Translations under genes and position numbers: made by a program | Notes under the pieces: model-generated | The model's input: the letters and a program-made list of their open reading frames with translations, nothing else | Databases searched by the model: none | Told to the model about the DNA's origin: nothing | In this document: positions 1 to 9,019 of the stretch, in pieces | Layout of the letters: each line of letters starts with the position of its first letter | Numbering within the stretch: the first letter of the stretch is position 1 | Assembly: GCF_013177735.1 (NCBI RefSeq) | Contig: NZ_WOEZ01000213.1 | Span: forward strand, 1-52,756 | Direction of reading: 5' to 3' | DNA: 52,756 bases | Source: Paraburkholderia elongata | GTDB lineage: Bacteria; Pseudomonadota; Gammaproteobacteria; Burkholderiales; Burkholderiaceae

Positions 1-3000
1 GGATCGCCGCCGATCCGTCGGATGTCGATTCGGCGCTGGTGCTCGCCAATCTGCTGAACGCGCGTGGAGAGACGCGCGCCGAGGCCAACCGCATCGCGTG
101 GAATCTCGTCACGCGGCCGGATTCGGATCGCTCGGCAGCGCTTGACGCGTGGCGTCACGTGTTGCAACTCGCCGGCGCGGACCCGGCTTATCTCGCCGCG
201 CTGCGCGCCTATCTCCAGCTTGTGCCGGACGATACCGAATTCAAGGACCGGGTCGCCCTGATCGAAGCGCAGCTGGAGGCGCAGCGGCAACTCGAGCGCA
301 ATCCCGACTACATCGCGCAGCAACGCGGCCTGCAGGCACTCGCACGCAACGATCTGACGACGGCCGACACGCTGCTCGCACGAGCCGCGCAAGCCCGGGC
401 GAGCGACGCCGAGGCGGTCGGTGGCCTCGGTCTGGTCCGCATGCGCGAAGGGCGGCATGACGAAGCCCGTACGCTGTTTCTGCGCGCGGCCGCGCTCGCG
501 CCGGACAATCGCGGGAAGTGGGAAAGCCTCGCGCGCACCGCGCAGTTCTGGGGCACGCTGGCGCAGGGTCGCGAGGCCGCCGCAGCCGGGCGGCCGCAGG
601 ATGCCGAACGGGCCGCACGCGCCGCGCTCGCGATGGAGCCGGCCAACGCCGACGCCAAACTGATGCTCGCCGACGCGCTGCTCGCGCAGCACAACTGGAG
701 CGCCGCGGAACCGTTGCTGCGCGACTTGCTGGCGGCGCGCGAACCGAACCTGTCGGCGGTGCGCAGTACCCAGACGCTGTTCGACAACACCGGCCGCGCG
801 ACTCAGGTCGCGCCGCTCCTCGACGCATTGCAGAGCCGTTTCACTGCCGCCGACGACCGCCAGGGTCTCGCGCAACTGCGCGCCGACATCCTCAGCGGAC
901 AAGCGGAAAAATTGCTGGCAGCGGGCCAGCGCGGCCCGGCCGCGCAGCGCTACGAAGCAGCATTGCGGCTCGCGCCCGATGCGCCGTGGACGCGGTTTGC
1001 GCTCGCGCGCCTGTATCGCGATCTGGGTCTGCCGCAGCTGGGGCGGCGGGTGATGGACGACGGCCTGGCTGTGTCGGCGTCGCCCGAAATGCGCTATGCG
1101 AGCGCGCTCTATCGCAATTCGCTCGACGACATCAGCGGTGCGCAAGCCGTGCTCGCGCCGATCGCCGACAAGGGCCGCACGGACGGCATGCGTGCGCTCG
1201 AACGCGACCTGCAAGCGCAGCAGTGGCTCGCCAAAGCACGCGTCGCATTCGCGCAGGACGACCGTGCGGGCGCGGCACAAGCGCTCGACCGGGCACGCTC
1301 GCTGGCCGGCGACGATCCGAACCTGCTGGCCGCGGTCGGCTCGATGTGGATCGATCAGGGCGAACCCGAGCGCGGCCTCGCGTTGCTGCAGAACTGGATC
1401 GACACGCATCCGCAGCAGACCGACGCCGACGTGCGTCTGCGTTACGGCGATCTGCTTGGCAGCGCGAAACGCAATCACGAACTGGACGCGTGGCTGACGT
1501 CGCTGCGCAGCGAAGCCCAACTCAGCCCCGCGCAAAGCGCGCGTCTCGAGGACCAGGCGCTGCGCTCGATCCTGCGGCAGACCGACGAAGCGCTCGATCG
1601 CCAGGATTACGCCGCGGCGGGGCAGTTGCTAGCCCGCGTCAGCCCGGCCGGCCGGCGCGACAAACGGTATGCGTTCGAAGTCGCCGATCTCGAACGGCTG
1701 CAGCAGCACTATGCGGCCGCGCGCGCCGCGCTGGCACCGGTGCTGGCCGCGACGCCGAACGATCCGGACGCGCAATTGGCGCTCGCCCGTGTGCTGGAGC
1801 AAAGCGGCGAGCGCCGCTCGGCGCTCGATCTCGTGCGCACAGTGATCGACGGCGCGGCGCCCGACGACGTCGATACGCGGCTGTCCGCGGCTCGCCGACT
1901 GGCGGCATTGCGCCGCCCGCAGGAAGCGGAGCAGATCACCTCGGCCTTGCGGGTCGCGTATCCGGCGCGGCCGGACGTGACGGTGCAAAGCGGACGCCTC
2001 GCCCAGGATCTGGGCCAGTACGAGGACGCCGAATCGCTGTACCGTCTGTCGCTGACCCAGGAACGCGCGGCGGGGGTGACGGCCGGCCCCGACGGCACGC
2101 CCGCGCAAGCCGCGCTGGCCGATCTGCAGCAACGCCGCAATCCGGAGATCGAGACAGCGTGGATACCCGCCTATAAATCGGGCGACCCCGGCATTTCGCA
2201 GTTTCGTGCGTGGCAAGCGCCCGTGTACCTGCAGATTCCCTATCGCTACAACGGCCACTTTTTCCTCCATGCCGATACCGTTCATATCGATGCCGGCACA
2301 CTCGACGTCAGCGACGCGAACTCGTTCACTCGCGACACGTTCGGCACGCTGGGCGCCGCCGACAAGCTCGCGCAGTCGCAAAACGTGTCGGCGCAGACTG
2401 TGGCCGACAACGCCGCGACGCTGCCGTACCTGCATCAGTCGGCCACCGGCGTCGCGCTCGGCGCCGGCTATACGTCCGACGCATGGCGCTTCGACTTCGG
2501 CACGACGCCGCTCGGTTTTCCCGTGCATTACATGGTTGGCGGCGTGCGCTACCAGTTCGATGCGGGACCGGCGAGCTTTTCGATCAGCGGCTCGCGCCGT
2601 CCGGAGACGAGCAGCCTGCTGTCGTACGCGGGCATGCACGATCCGGTGACCGGCGCCGTGTGGGGCGGGGTGCGCCGCGACGGCATCGACTTCCACACGG
2701 CAGTGGATGTCGGCACAACCAGCGTGTTCGCCGATGTCGGCGCGGGGATGCTGACCGGCCGAAACGTGGCGAGCAACCAGGAAATCACCCTGCGCACCGG
2801 TTTCACGCTGCCGGTCTACCAACGCGTCAACACGCTGGTGAGCACGGGGCTGGTCGGCAACGTCTGGCACTACACCAATAATCTGCGCTTCTATTCGTTC
2901 GGGCAGGGCGGTTATTACAGCCCGCAACGCTATCTGTCGCTCGGCGTGCCGATCGAATGGGCGGGCCGGCGCGATGCGCTGAACTGGGACCTGACGGCCA

Positions 3001-3362
3001 CCGTCGGCGTGTCGAACTCGTATGAGAAGGACTCGCCGTATTACCCGAACGGTTTGCCCGCCCTGAACAGTGCTTCGCCTGCGCTCAACAGTCTGTGGAA
3101 TACGGCCAGCTCGGCGCCGGGTTTCAGCAACCTCGTCAATACGGCCAGCTCGACGCGCGGCGTTGCGTTCTCGTATGGATTGAGCGGCATCGTACAGTAC
3201 CGTTTCAACCCCTATCTGGTGGCAGGCATGCAACTGAGCATTGATCGTTCGCACGACTACGCACCGAGTTCCGCGATGCTGTACATGCGCTACACCTTCG
3301 ACGGACGCAAGCAGGACAACAGTCTGTCGCCGAGGCCCGTGCGCCTCTACTCCAGCTTTTGA
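1..3362 (+). CDS. bcsC: Cellulose synthase outer-membrane export protein BcsC (5' end outside window)
   Basis: The frame is open from base 3, before the first in-frame ATG at 39, so the N-terminus and signal peptide lie outside the window. Roughly the first 700 visible residues are alpha-helical TPR repeats rich in Ala, Leu, Arg and Asp (periplasmic scaffold that guides the glucan). The last 350 or so are a BCSC_C-type outer-membrane beta-barrel with alternating aromatic strands, ending in a C-terminal Phe (LYSSF) as expected for BAM-assembled porins. More than 1,110 residues are visible, against about 1,150 for E. coli BcsC, so little is missing. bcsE follows with its GTG start 33 bases after the stop. 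Identity comes from family features and from the cellulose genes that follow. Confidence 0.93.
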   Translation, partial: IAADPSDVDSALVLANLLNARGETRAEANRIAWNLVTRPDSDRSAALDAWRHVLQLAGADPAYLAALRAYLQLVPDDTEFKDRVALIEAQLEAQRQLERNPDYIAQQRGLQALARNDLTTADTLLARAAQARASDAEAVGGLGLVRMREGRHDEARTLFLRAAALAPDNRGKWESLARTAQFWGTLAQGREAAAAGRPQDAERAARAALAMEPANADAKLMLADALLAQHNWSAAEPLLRDLLAAREPNLSAVRSTQTLFDNTGRATQVAPLLDALQSRFTAADDRQGLAQLRADILSGQAEKLLAAGQRGPAAQRYEAALRLAPDAPWTRFALARLYRDLGLPQLGRRVMDDGLAVSASPEMRYASALYRNSLDDISGAQAVLAPIADKGRTDGMRALERDLQAQQWLAKARVAFAQDDRAGAAQALDRARSLAGDDPNLLAAVGSMWIDQGEPERGLALLQNWIDTHPQQTDADVRLRYGDLLGSAKRNHELDAWLTSLRSEAQLSPAQSARLEDQALRSILRQTDEALDRQDYAAAGQLLARVSPAGRRDKRYAFEVADLERLQQHYAAARAALAPVLAATPNDPDAQLALARVLEQSGERRSALDLVRTVIDGAAPDDVDTRLSAARRLAALRRPQEAEQITSALRVAYPARPDVTVQSGRLAQDLGQYEDAESLYRLSLTQERAAGVTAGPDGTPAQAALADLQQRRNPEIETAWIPAYKSGDPGISQFRAWQAPVYLQIPYRYNGHFFLHADTVHIDAGTLDVSDANSFTRDTFGTLGAADKLAQSQNVSAQTVADNAATLPYLHQSATGVALGAGYTSDAWRFDFGTTPLGFPVHYMVGGVRYQFDAGPASFSISGSRRPETSSLLSYAGMHDPVTGAVWGGVRRDGIDFHTAVDVGTTSVFADVGAGMLTGRNVASNQEITLRTGFTLPVYQRVNTLVSTGLVGNVWHYTNNLRFYSFGQGGYYSPQRYLSLGVPIEWAGRRDALNWDLTATVGVSNSYEKDSPYYPNGLPALNSASPALNSLWNTASSAPGFSNLVNTASSTRGVAFSYGLSGIVQYRFNPYLVAGMQLSIDRSHDYAPSSAMLYMRYTFDGRKQDNSLSPRPVRLYSSF

Positions 3363-3394
3363 GCGGCGATACAACGAGATCAGGGAGGCCACGC

Positions 3395-5431
3395 GTGAGC
3401 ACCGTTTCGAAATCACTCAAGCCGACGTCGGTCGGCGCCTTTGTGCGACGCTTGCTGCAGGCCGTCCGCCGGGCGGGATCGGATCGCGGCGCGCGGCCGG
3501 TCGGCCAACTGGCGATCGACGCACTCCCTGACGAATGGGCCGCGCTCGAAGCCGGCAAGCTCTACGCGATCTACGCCGCTGCGCGCACGCCGGGCGCCGA
3601 TGCACTGCTCTGGGAAAGCGCGCGCCAGGCGCAAGCGCGCGACGTCACGGTGGTGCTGGCACGCCCTCGCGCACAGGTCGCGACGCGCCTGCGCGAACTC
3701 GGTTTCAGCGCCAGGACGCCGGCCTCCGGCTGGCCGCGTAACCTGAGCGTCCTCGCGATGCCGCCGGCCGGCAGCGCCTCGGCCGGTCCCGCCGCCGCAG
3801 GCGCCCATGGGGTGCCGCCGGTTGCGCTTGCCGGGGTGTTCGGCGGCCTGCGCGCGCTCAAGCGCTTCGGCTTCCGTTCGCGCTCACTCTATTTCGTCGA
3901 AGGCGCCGAGCGCTGGTTCAACTGGGAGGATCCGGCAGCACTCGCGCGGGAAGGCCGAATGCTCGCGAACTGGTGCGCGGTGCGCAACATCACGCTGGTG
4001 TTGCTGCTGGGTTCGCCATCGGACGCTGATGCCGACGTCGCTGCCGATTCGCTGTTCGTCGAGCCCGCGTTCAACAGCGCAGCGGCGCAGCATGGCCGCA
4101 ACGAATTTCACGCGGCCTGCGCGGGCGTCGCGCGGATGGAGCGCACCCACGGCGAGTTGCTGTGGCATGTGGATTTCTGGCGCTCGGACCGCACGCTCGT
4201 CACCGGCGACGTGCGCTCGCTGCGCTTTACCGATGGCGGCCGGCTGAGCGTCGCGCCTGATGCTCTCGGCAACGGCGCCGCGCGAGGCGATGGGCTGCTG
4301 GCACGTGACGAACAGCGGGTGGTGGTCAGCCGCGCAGTGGTGCGCGGAGACGAGGCGTGGGTGCCGCCGAACTGGGAAGTGCTGGCCGATCAGAAGGCCG
4401 TGCTCGCGGCGTGTGTCGACGCACAGGCGGCGACCGTGGTGCTCGATTACGCCGGCGGCGCGCAGCTCGATGCGTTGTGCGCGGCGATCCATGCGCTGCG
4501 CCGCCAGGCCGGGCGCGCGTTGAAGATCGTCGTCGCCGAACGGGGCGAAGTGCTGCGCCATCAATACGAACTGCTGGTGCTGACGCTCGGCGCCAACCTG
4601 GTGCTGGGCCGCGATCTGCCGTTCTCGCGGATGCAGTCGCTGCTGCAATCGTTGCAGGGACAACTGCACACGCGGCCGATCGCTGCCGACTATCGAAGCG
4701 CGCTCAGCGCTGCGCTGAGTGAGGACGTGTTGGGCTATCTGCCGGCCGGCGCCTTCTGCGAACGGGTGCGCGCGGTACTCGAACGCAGTGTCGTGTTGCA
4801 GCTGCCGCATGTGCTCGTCAAGCTCACGCTACTGCCGCAATGCGCGCACCTCGAAGCGCTGAGAAGCTGCGTGCCGCGCCGTGCGGGCGACGTCTTCACG
4901 GCCGATGCCTCGCACCTGTACGTGTTCCTGTTCGCGTGCCGGCTGGCCGACGCGGACGCCGCGCTGGCACGCATCTTCAACGTGCCGGTCGAGCGGATCG
5001 CGGGCGACATCGTGCATCTGGCGGAGCAGAGCATCGGCGATGAATTGAATGCGCTCGCCACGGCGAGCCGGCGCACGCCGATCGCCGACTACAGCGGTCT
5101 GTTCGCCACGCCGTTGCGCAATCACACCGCTGCGCCGGCCACAGCCGCGCACGCCGGCGCCGTTTTGCCGGCCGGGGAGGGAATGTCCACGGTCGCGCAG
5201 CTCGCCGCGGTAGAGCAGGCGCTCGGGGCCGCGCGTGCGGAGGCGGCGCAGGCGTCCGGGCAGAAGGCGGGGCAGGTAGCGCGCTACGAAGCAGGCCACG
5301 AAGCGGGGCAGGCCGAGGCGTCCGGGCCAATCGCGCCGCAGCCACTGCAGCCGCCAGCGCCGCGCATGGCCCCGCCACAAAGGCGTGCCGAGCCGCATGC
5401 AATGCCGCTGCGCAAGAAGGGGAGCGAGTAA
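3395..5431 (+). CDS. bcsE: Cellulose biosynthesis c-di-GMP-binding protein BcsE (GIL domain)
   Basis: Cytosolic regulatory subunit of the cellulose synthase complex that binds c-di-GMP through a degenerate GGDEF-like (GIL) domain. I place the start at GTG 3395, seven bases after a strong AGGGAGG (3382-3388). The upstream ATG at 3359 overlaps bcsC and has no such site. The product is 678 residues, longer than E. coli BcsE (about 520). The diagnostic RxGD I-site-like motif is at residues 496-499 (RAGD), inside a GIL-like segment rich in alternating hydrophobic strands. After about residue 590 there is a low-complexity Ala/Gly/Gln/Pro tail of about 90 residues that looks disordered and lineage-specific. 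The stop codon shares one base with the ATG of bcsF, so translation is probably coupled. Confidence 0.85.
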   Translation: MSTVSKSLKPTSVGAFVRRLLQAVRRAGSDRGARPVGQLAIDALPDEWAALEAGKLYAIYAAARTPGADALLWESARQAQARDVTVVLARPRAQVATRLRELGFSARTPASGWPRNLSVLAMPPAGSASAGPAAAGAHGVPPVALAGVFGGLRALKRFGFRSRSLYFVEGAERWFNWEDPAALAREGRMLANWCAVRNITLVLLLGSPSDADADVAADSLFVEPAFNSAAAQHGRNEFHAACAGVARMERTHGELLWHVDFWRSDRTLVTGDVRSLRFTDGGRLSVAPDALGNGAARGDGLLARDEQRVVVSRAVVRGDEAWVPPNWEVLADQKAVLAACVDAQAATVVLDYAGGAQLDALCAAIHALRRQAGRALKIVVAERGEVLRHQYELLVLTLGANLVLGRDLPFSRMQSLLQSLQGQLHTRPIAADYRSALSAALSEDVLGYLPAGAFCERVRAVLERSVVLQLPHVLVKLTLLPQCAHLEALRSCVPRRAGDVFTADASHLYVFLFACRLADADAALARIFNVPVERIAGDIVHLAEQSIGDELNALATASRRTPIADYSGLFATPLRNHTAAPATAAHAGAVLPAGEGMSTVAQLAAVEQALGAARAEAAQASGQKAGQVARYEAGHEAGQAEASGPIAPQPLQPPAPRMAPPQRRAEPHAMPLRKKGSE

Positions 5432-5637
5432 TGGGATTTTTGTTGATCTGTTTTGTTGCTGGTCTGATTCTCGCGATCCCGGTGTGGATCGTGTGGCAGC
5501 GCGCCGGCTCGCGTCGCGGTCTCGGGGCGATGCGCCACTTCGATCCGCGCGATGCGGTGCGCTGCGAAATCGAGCCGGTCGCCCTGCGCGCGCGCCTGTT
5601 GCCCGACGCTGAGCGCCCCGCTGGGGGCACGTCATGA
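5431..5637 (+). CDS. bcsF: Small membrane protein BcsF
   Basis: A 68-residue protein with one N-terminal transmembrane helix (about residues 2-24, rich in Leu, Ile, Val, Phe and Trp) followed by a basic QRAGSRRG stretch and a cytosolic tail. This is the topology and size class of BcsF, which in E. coli links BcsE and the phosphoethanolamine transferase BcsG to the synthase. Its ATG overlaps the TAA of bcsE by one base, and its TGA overlaps the ATG of bcsQ in an ATGA. The name comes mainly from size, topology and the position right after bcsE. Sequence alone is weak evidence for so short a protein. Confidence 0.75.
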   Translation: MGFLLICFVAGLILAIPVWIVWQRAGSRRGLGAMRHFDPRDAVRCEIEPVALRARLLPDAERPAGGTS

Positions 5638-6434
5638 AGACGATTGCTGTCGTCTCCACCGCCGGCGGCACAGGCCGCACGACCCTGAGCGCCGCGCTCG
5701 CCGTGCTGCTCGCGCGGCGCGGCCGTCCCGTGGTCGCACTCGATTTCGATCCGCAGAATATGCTCGGCGCGCACCTCGGTCTCGATTGCCTCGCGCCGAC
5801 CGGTCTCGCGCAAGCCATGCTCGACGAAAACGAAGCGTGGCATACGCACACGTGGCGCAACAGCGAGGGTGTGCTGTTCGTACCGTACGGCGCGGTGTCG
5901 CTCGAACAAAGCGCGCGCTGCGATGCGCGCCTCGCGGCCGAACCGCAGTGGCTCGCGAACGCGCTCGCGCAACTCGATCTGCCGCGCGACGGCGTCGTGC
6001 TCGTCGACACGGCCCGCTATCCGTCGCAGCAAGGCGAGCAGGCCGTGCAGAGCGCCGATCTCGTGCTGTGCGTGACGCCGCCCGAACCGGCTGCCTGCGC
6101 GACCCTGGTCGCGCGGCTCGACGCGTTGCGGCGCGGCGGCGCGAATCTGCGGATCATCGTCAACCGGCTGAATCCGGCGCGCGACATGCAACGCGACGCG
6201 CTGGCGATGCTGGGCGCCGCGCTCGGCGACGGGCTGCGGCTCGCGCAGCGCGTGCATCTGGACGCGGCCTTGCCCGAATCGTTCGCACGCGGCACGTGGC
6301 TGTTCGACGACGCACCGCATTCGCAGGCGTCGCACGATCTGCAGGGCCTTGCGAACTGGCTGCATGCGTGGCTCGCCGCGGCGCTGACTGACGTGCCGGC
6401 GGCAAACGCGCGCCGCGCGGGCGAGCGGCCATGA
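5634..6434 (+). CDS. bcsQ: Cellulose biosynthesis protein BcsQ (MinD/ParA-type ATPase)
   Basis: A 266-residue ParA/MinD-superfamily protein. The N-terminal P-loop reads TAGGTGRTTLS (about residues 8-18). The signature deviant lysine and the lysine before TT are both replaced (by Thr and Arg), whereas typical ParA proteins have KGGxGKTT. E. coli BcsQ also departs from the consensus here. The second motif, DFDPQN (about residues 38-43), and the VDTA segment (about residues 124-127) are retained. BcsQ is needed for cellulose synthesis and polar localisation in enterics. It joins bcsF and bcsA by ATGA overlaps. The family is clear, but whether it hydrolyses ATP cannot be judged from sequence. Confidence 0.85.
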   Translation: MKTIAVVSTAGGTGRTTLSAALAVLLARRGRPVVALDFDPQNMLGAHLGLDCLAPTGLAQAMLDENEAWHTHTWRNSEGVLFVPYGAVSLEQSARCDARLAAEPQWLANALAQLDLPRDGVVLVDTARYPSQQGEQAVQSADLVLCVTPPEPAACATLVARLDALRRGGANLRIIVNRLNPARDMQRDALAMLGAALGDGLRLAQRVHLDAALPESFARGTWLFDDAPHSQASHDLQGLANWLHAWLAAALTDVPAANARRAGERP

Positions 6435-8977
6435 ACGGACCCGCATCCGCCGGCCGCAACGAGCGCACGCTACGCCAGCGCGCGTTCGACTGGCTTGCGC
6501 GCGGCCTCGGACTGCCCGCCGAGCGCACCGCGCTCGACTGGCTCGTGCGCGTGTTCTTCCAGCCGCCGGCAGCCGGCAACGCGGATGTCGCGCGGCTGGG
6601 GATTCGTGCCGCCGTGCTGCATCTGGCCGCGCAGTGGGGCGTGCTCGAACCGCGCCGCCTGCATGGATGGTTGTGGCGCGCGTTCATCCGGGCCCCGAAG
6701 CCACACGCCCAGACGGGCACAGCCCAAGTGCGTGCGGTGCTCGCGTGGATCGACCGCTGGCTCGTTCCCGTGCTGCTGCGCTGGCGGCGCGTGCGCCGGC
6801 GCATCGAAGCGATGCTGCAGAGTCTGCCGTGGCAACGCTGGGGCATGCAGCTCGAAGCAGGCACCGAGCGCATTGGCCACATTCGCTGGCTGCTGCCGCT
6901 CATCGTGGTGGTGGGCGCGGTGTTGTGGACCGTGATCGGCACCTCACCGCTGTCGACGGACGGCCAGTTCGAATTCTTCGCGGTGCTGGTGGTCGTGGCG
7001 CTGGTGGTGCGCCGCTTCCCTGGCCGCATGCCCGTGCTGATCCTGATGACCCTGGCCTTGCTTGCGATGCTGCGCTACGTCTGGTGGCGCGTCACGCAGA
7101 CACTGTCGTTCCAGAGCACGGGCGAGGAGATTCTCGGCTATCTGCTGTTCGGCGCCGAAGCGTATACCTGGATCATTCTGTTGCTCGGTTTCGTGCAGAC
7201 CGCATGGCCGCTCAACCGGACGATTGCCGAGTTGCCCGCCGACACCTCGAGCTGGCCGACGGTCGATATTTATATTCCGACCTATAACGAACCGTTGACG
7301 GTGGTGCGGCCGACCGTGTTCGCCGCCCAAGGCATCGACTGGCCCGCGGACAAGCTGCGGGTCTATCTGCTCGACGACGGCCATCGCGAGGAATTCAGGA
7401 ATTTCGCACGCGATGCCGGCATCGGCTACGTCACGCGTGACGACAACCAGCATGCGAAAGCGGGCAACATTAACCGTGCGCTCGAGAAAACGCATGGCGA
7501 GTACGTTGCAATCTTTGATTGCGATCACGTGCCGACCCGCTCGTTTCTGCAAACCACGATGGGCGTGTTTCTGCGCGACGCCCGATGCGCGATGGTGCAG
7601 ACGCCGCATCATTTCTTCTCGCCCGATCCGTTCGAGCGCAATCTCGGCACCTTCCGCCGCGTGCCGAACGAAGGCAATCTGTTCTACGGGCTCGTGCAGT
7701 CCGGCAACGACCTGTGGAACGCGTCGTTCTTCTGTGGATCGTGCGCGATCATCAAGCGCGCGGCGCTCGCCGAAGTCGGCGGCGTCGCGGTCGAAACAGT
7801 CACGGAAGACGCACATACCGCGCTCAAGCTGCACCGGCGCGGCTATATGACCGCGTATCTGCCGACCGTGCAGGCGGCCGGTCTTGCCACCGAGAGTCTC
7901 GCCAGCCACATCAAGCAACGCACCCGTTGGGCGCGCGGCATGGCGCAGATATTCCGCATCGACAATCCGTTTTTCGGCCGCGGTCTGGGTGTCTTCCAGC
8001 GCCTGTGCTACGGCAACGCGATGCTGCACTTCTTCTACGGCCTGCCGCGTCTCATCTTCCTGACCATGCCGCTGGCGTACCTGTTCTTCCAGATGTATTT
8101 CATCAACGCGTCCGCGACCACCATCGCGGGCTTCGTGCTGCCTTACATCGTGCTCGCCAACATCGCGAACTCGCGGATGCAGGGCAAATTCCGCCATTCG
8201 TTCTGGGCTGAAGTCTACGAATCGGTGCTCGCGTGGTACATCGCGCTGCCGACCACGGTCGCGTTTTTCAGCCCGAAGCACGGCAAGTTCAATGTGACCG
8301 ACAAGGGCGGACGCATCGACGAAGGCTACTTCGATTGGGCGGTGTCGAAACCGTATCTGGTACTGCTGGCGTTGAACGGCAGCGCGCTGATGGCGGGTGT
8401 GTACCGGCTGACGATCGGGCCGGGCGGTGAAACCGCGACGATCCTGATGAACGTGTTCTGGACGATCTACAACCTCGTGATGCTCGGTGCGGCAGCGAGC
8501 GTGGCGCGCGAGGCGAAGCAGGTGCGCGTCACCCACCGTATCGCAATGCGGGCCGCGGCGACGCTGCTGCTCGTGGACGGTACGACGGTGGCGTGCACCA
8601 CCAGTGACTATTCGACCGGCGGTCTCGGTCTCGACGTCGATCCGGCGTTGAAGCTCGCGCTTGGCGACAGCCTCGGCGTGTGTCTGAGCCGTGGCGACCG
8701 GCAGTTCCATTTTCCGGTGCACGTGAGCCGCTTTGAGGGCTCGCACCTCGGTGTGCGCTTCGACAGTCTGACGCTCGAACAGGAGCGGCAGATGGTGCAA
8801 TGTACGTTCGGCCGCGCCGACGCCTGGCTGAACTGGGACGAACAGACGATCGAGGACGCGCCGCTGCGCGGCCTGAAGGAAGTGCTGACAATGGGCATCG
8901 AAGGTTATTCGCGGCTGCTGAACGGCGCGCTGCGCGCTTTTCAGTCGCTGCTCGCGCTGGACCGTACACGCTATTAA
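6431..8977 (+). CDS. bcsA: Cellulose synthase catalytic subunit BcsA (UDP-forming)
   Basis: Inner-membrane family 2 glycosyltransferase polymerising UDP-glucose into beta-1,4-glucan while threading it through its own channel. It has 848 residues, close to the E. coli 872. An N-terminal extension of about 150 residues precedes the membrane helices. Catalytic motifs are present: DDG near residue 315, DCDH at 363-366, TED ending at Asp460, and QRTRW at 496-500. Several transmembrane helices follow, then a C-terminal PilZ domain with RVTHR (699-703) and DYSTGG (from 726), the c-di-GMP-binding signature. The start overlaps the bcsQ stop in an ATGA. No bcsB follows; the next gene is bcsG. BcsB is normally the obligate partner, so it is probably upstream of bcsC. 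Confidence 0.97.
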   Translation: MNGPASAGRNERTLRQRAFDWLARGLGLPAERTALDWLVRVFFQPPAAGNADVARLGIRAAVLHLAAQWGVLEPRRLHGWLWRAFIRAPKPHAQTGTAQVRAVLAWIDRWLVPVLLRWRRVRRRIEAMLQSLPWQRWGMQLEAGTERIGHIRWLLPLIVVVGAVLWTVIGTSPLSTDGQFEFFAVLVVVALVVRRFPGRMPVLILMTLALLAMLRYVWWRVTQTLSFQSTGEEILGYLLFGAEAYTWIILLLGFVQTAWPLNRTIAELPADTSSWPTVDIYIPTYNEPLTVVRPTVFAAQGIDWPADKLRVYLLDDGHREEFRNFARDAGIGYVTRDDNQHAKAGNINRALEKTHGEYVAIFDCDHVPTRSFLQTTMGVFLRDARCAMVQTPHHFFSPDPFERNLGTFRRVPNEGNLFYGLVQSGNDLWNASFFCGSCAIIKRAALAEVGGVAVETVTEDAHTALKLHRRGYMTAYLPTVQAAGLATESLASHIKQRTRWARGMAQIFRIDNPFFGRGLGVFQRLCYGNAMLHFFYGLPRLIFLTMPLAYLFFQMYFINASATTIAGFVLPYIVLANIANSRMQGKFRHSFWAEVYESVLAWYIALPTTVAFFSPKHGKFNVTDKGGRIDEGYFDWAVSKPYLVLLALNGSALMAGVYRLTIGPGGETATILMNVFWTIYNLVMLGAAASVAREAKQVRVTHRIAMRAAATLLLVDGTTVACTTSDYSTGGLGLDVDPALKLALGDSLGVCLSRGDRQFHFPVHVSRFEGSHLGVRFDSLTLEQERQMVQCTFGRADAWLNWDEQTIEDAPLRGLKEVLTMGIEGYSRLLNGALRAFQSLLALDRTRY

Positions 8978-9019
8978 TGCCGGTGGCGCGTGCGCCCGGC
9001 CAATGAGAGAACTCCGAGC

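Noticed and set aside
1629..3416. 595-codon frame antisense to bcsC
   Set aside because: It is a GC-skew shadow of bcsC: Arg- and Ala-rich, with no domain, and the sense frame has clear TPR and barrel structure.
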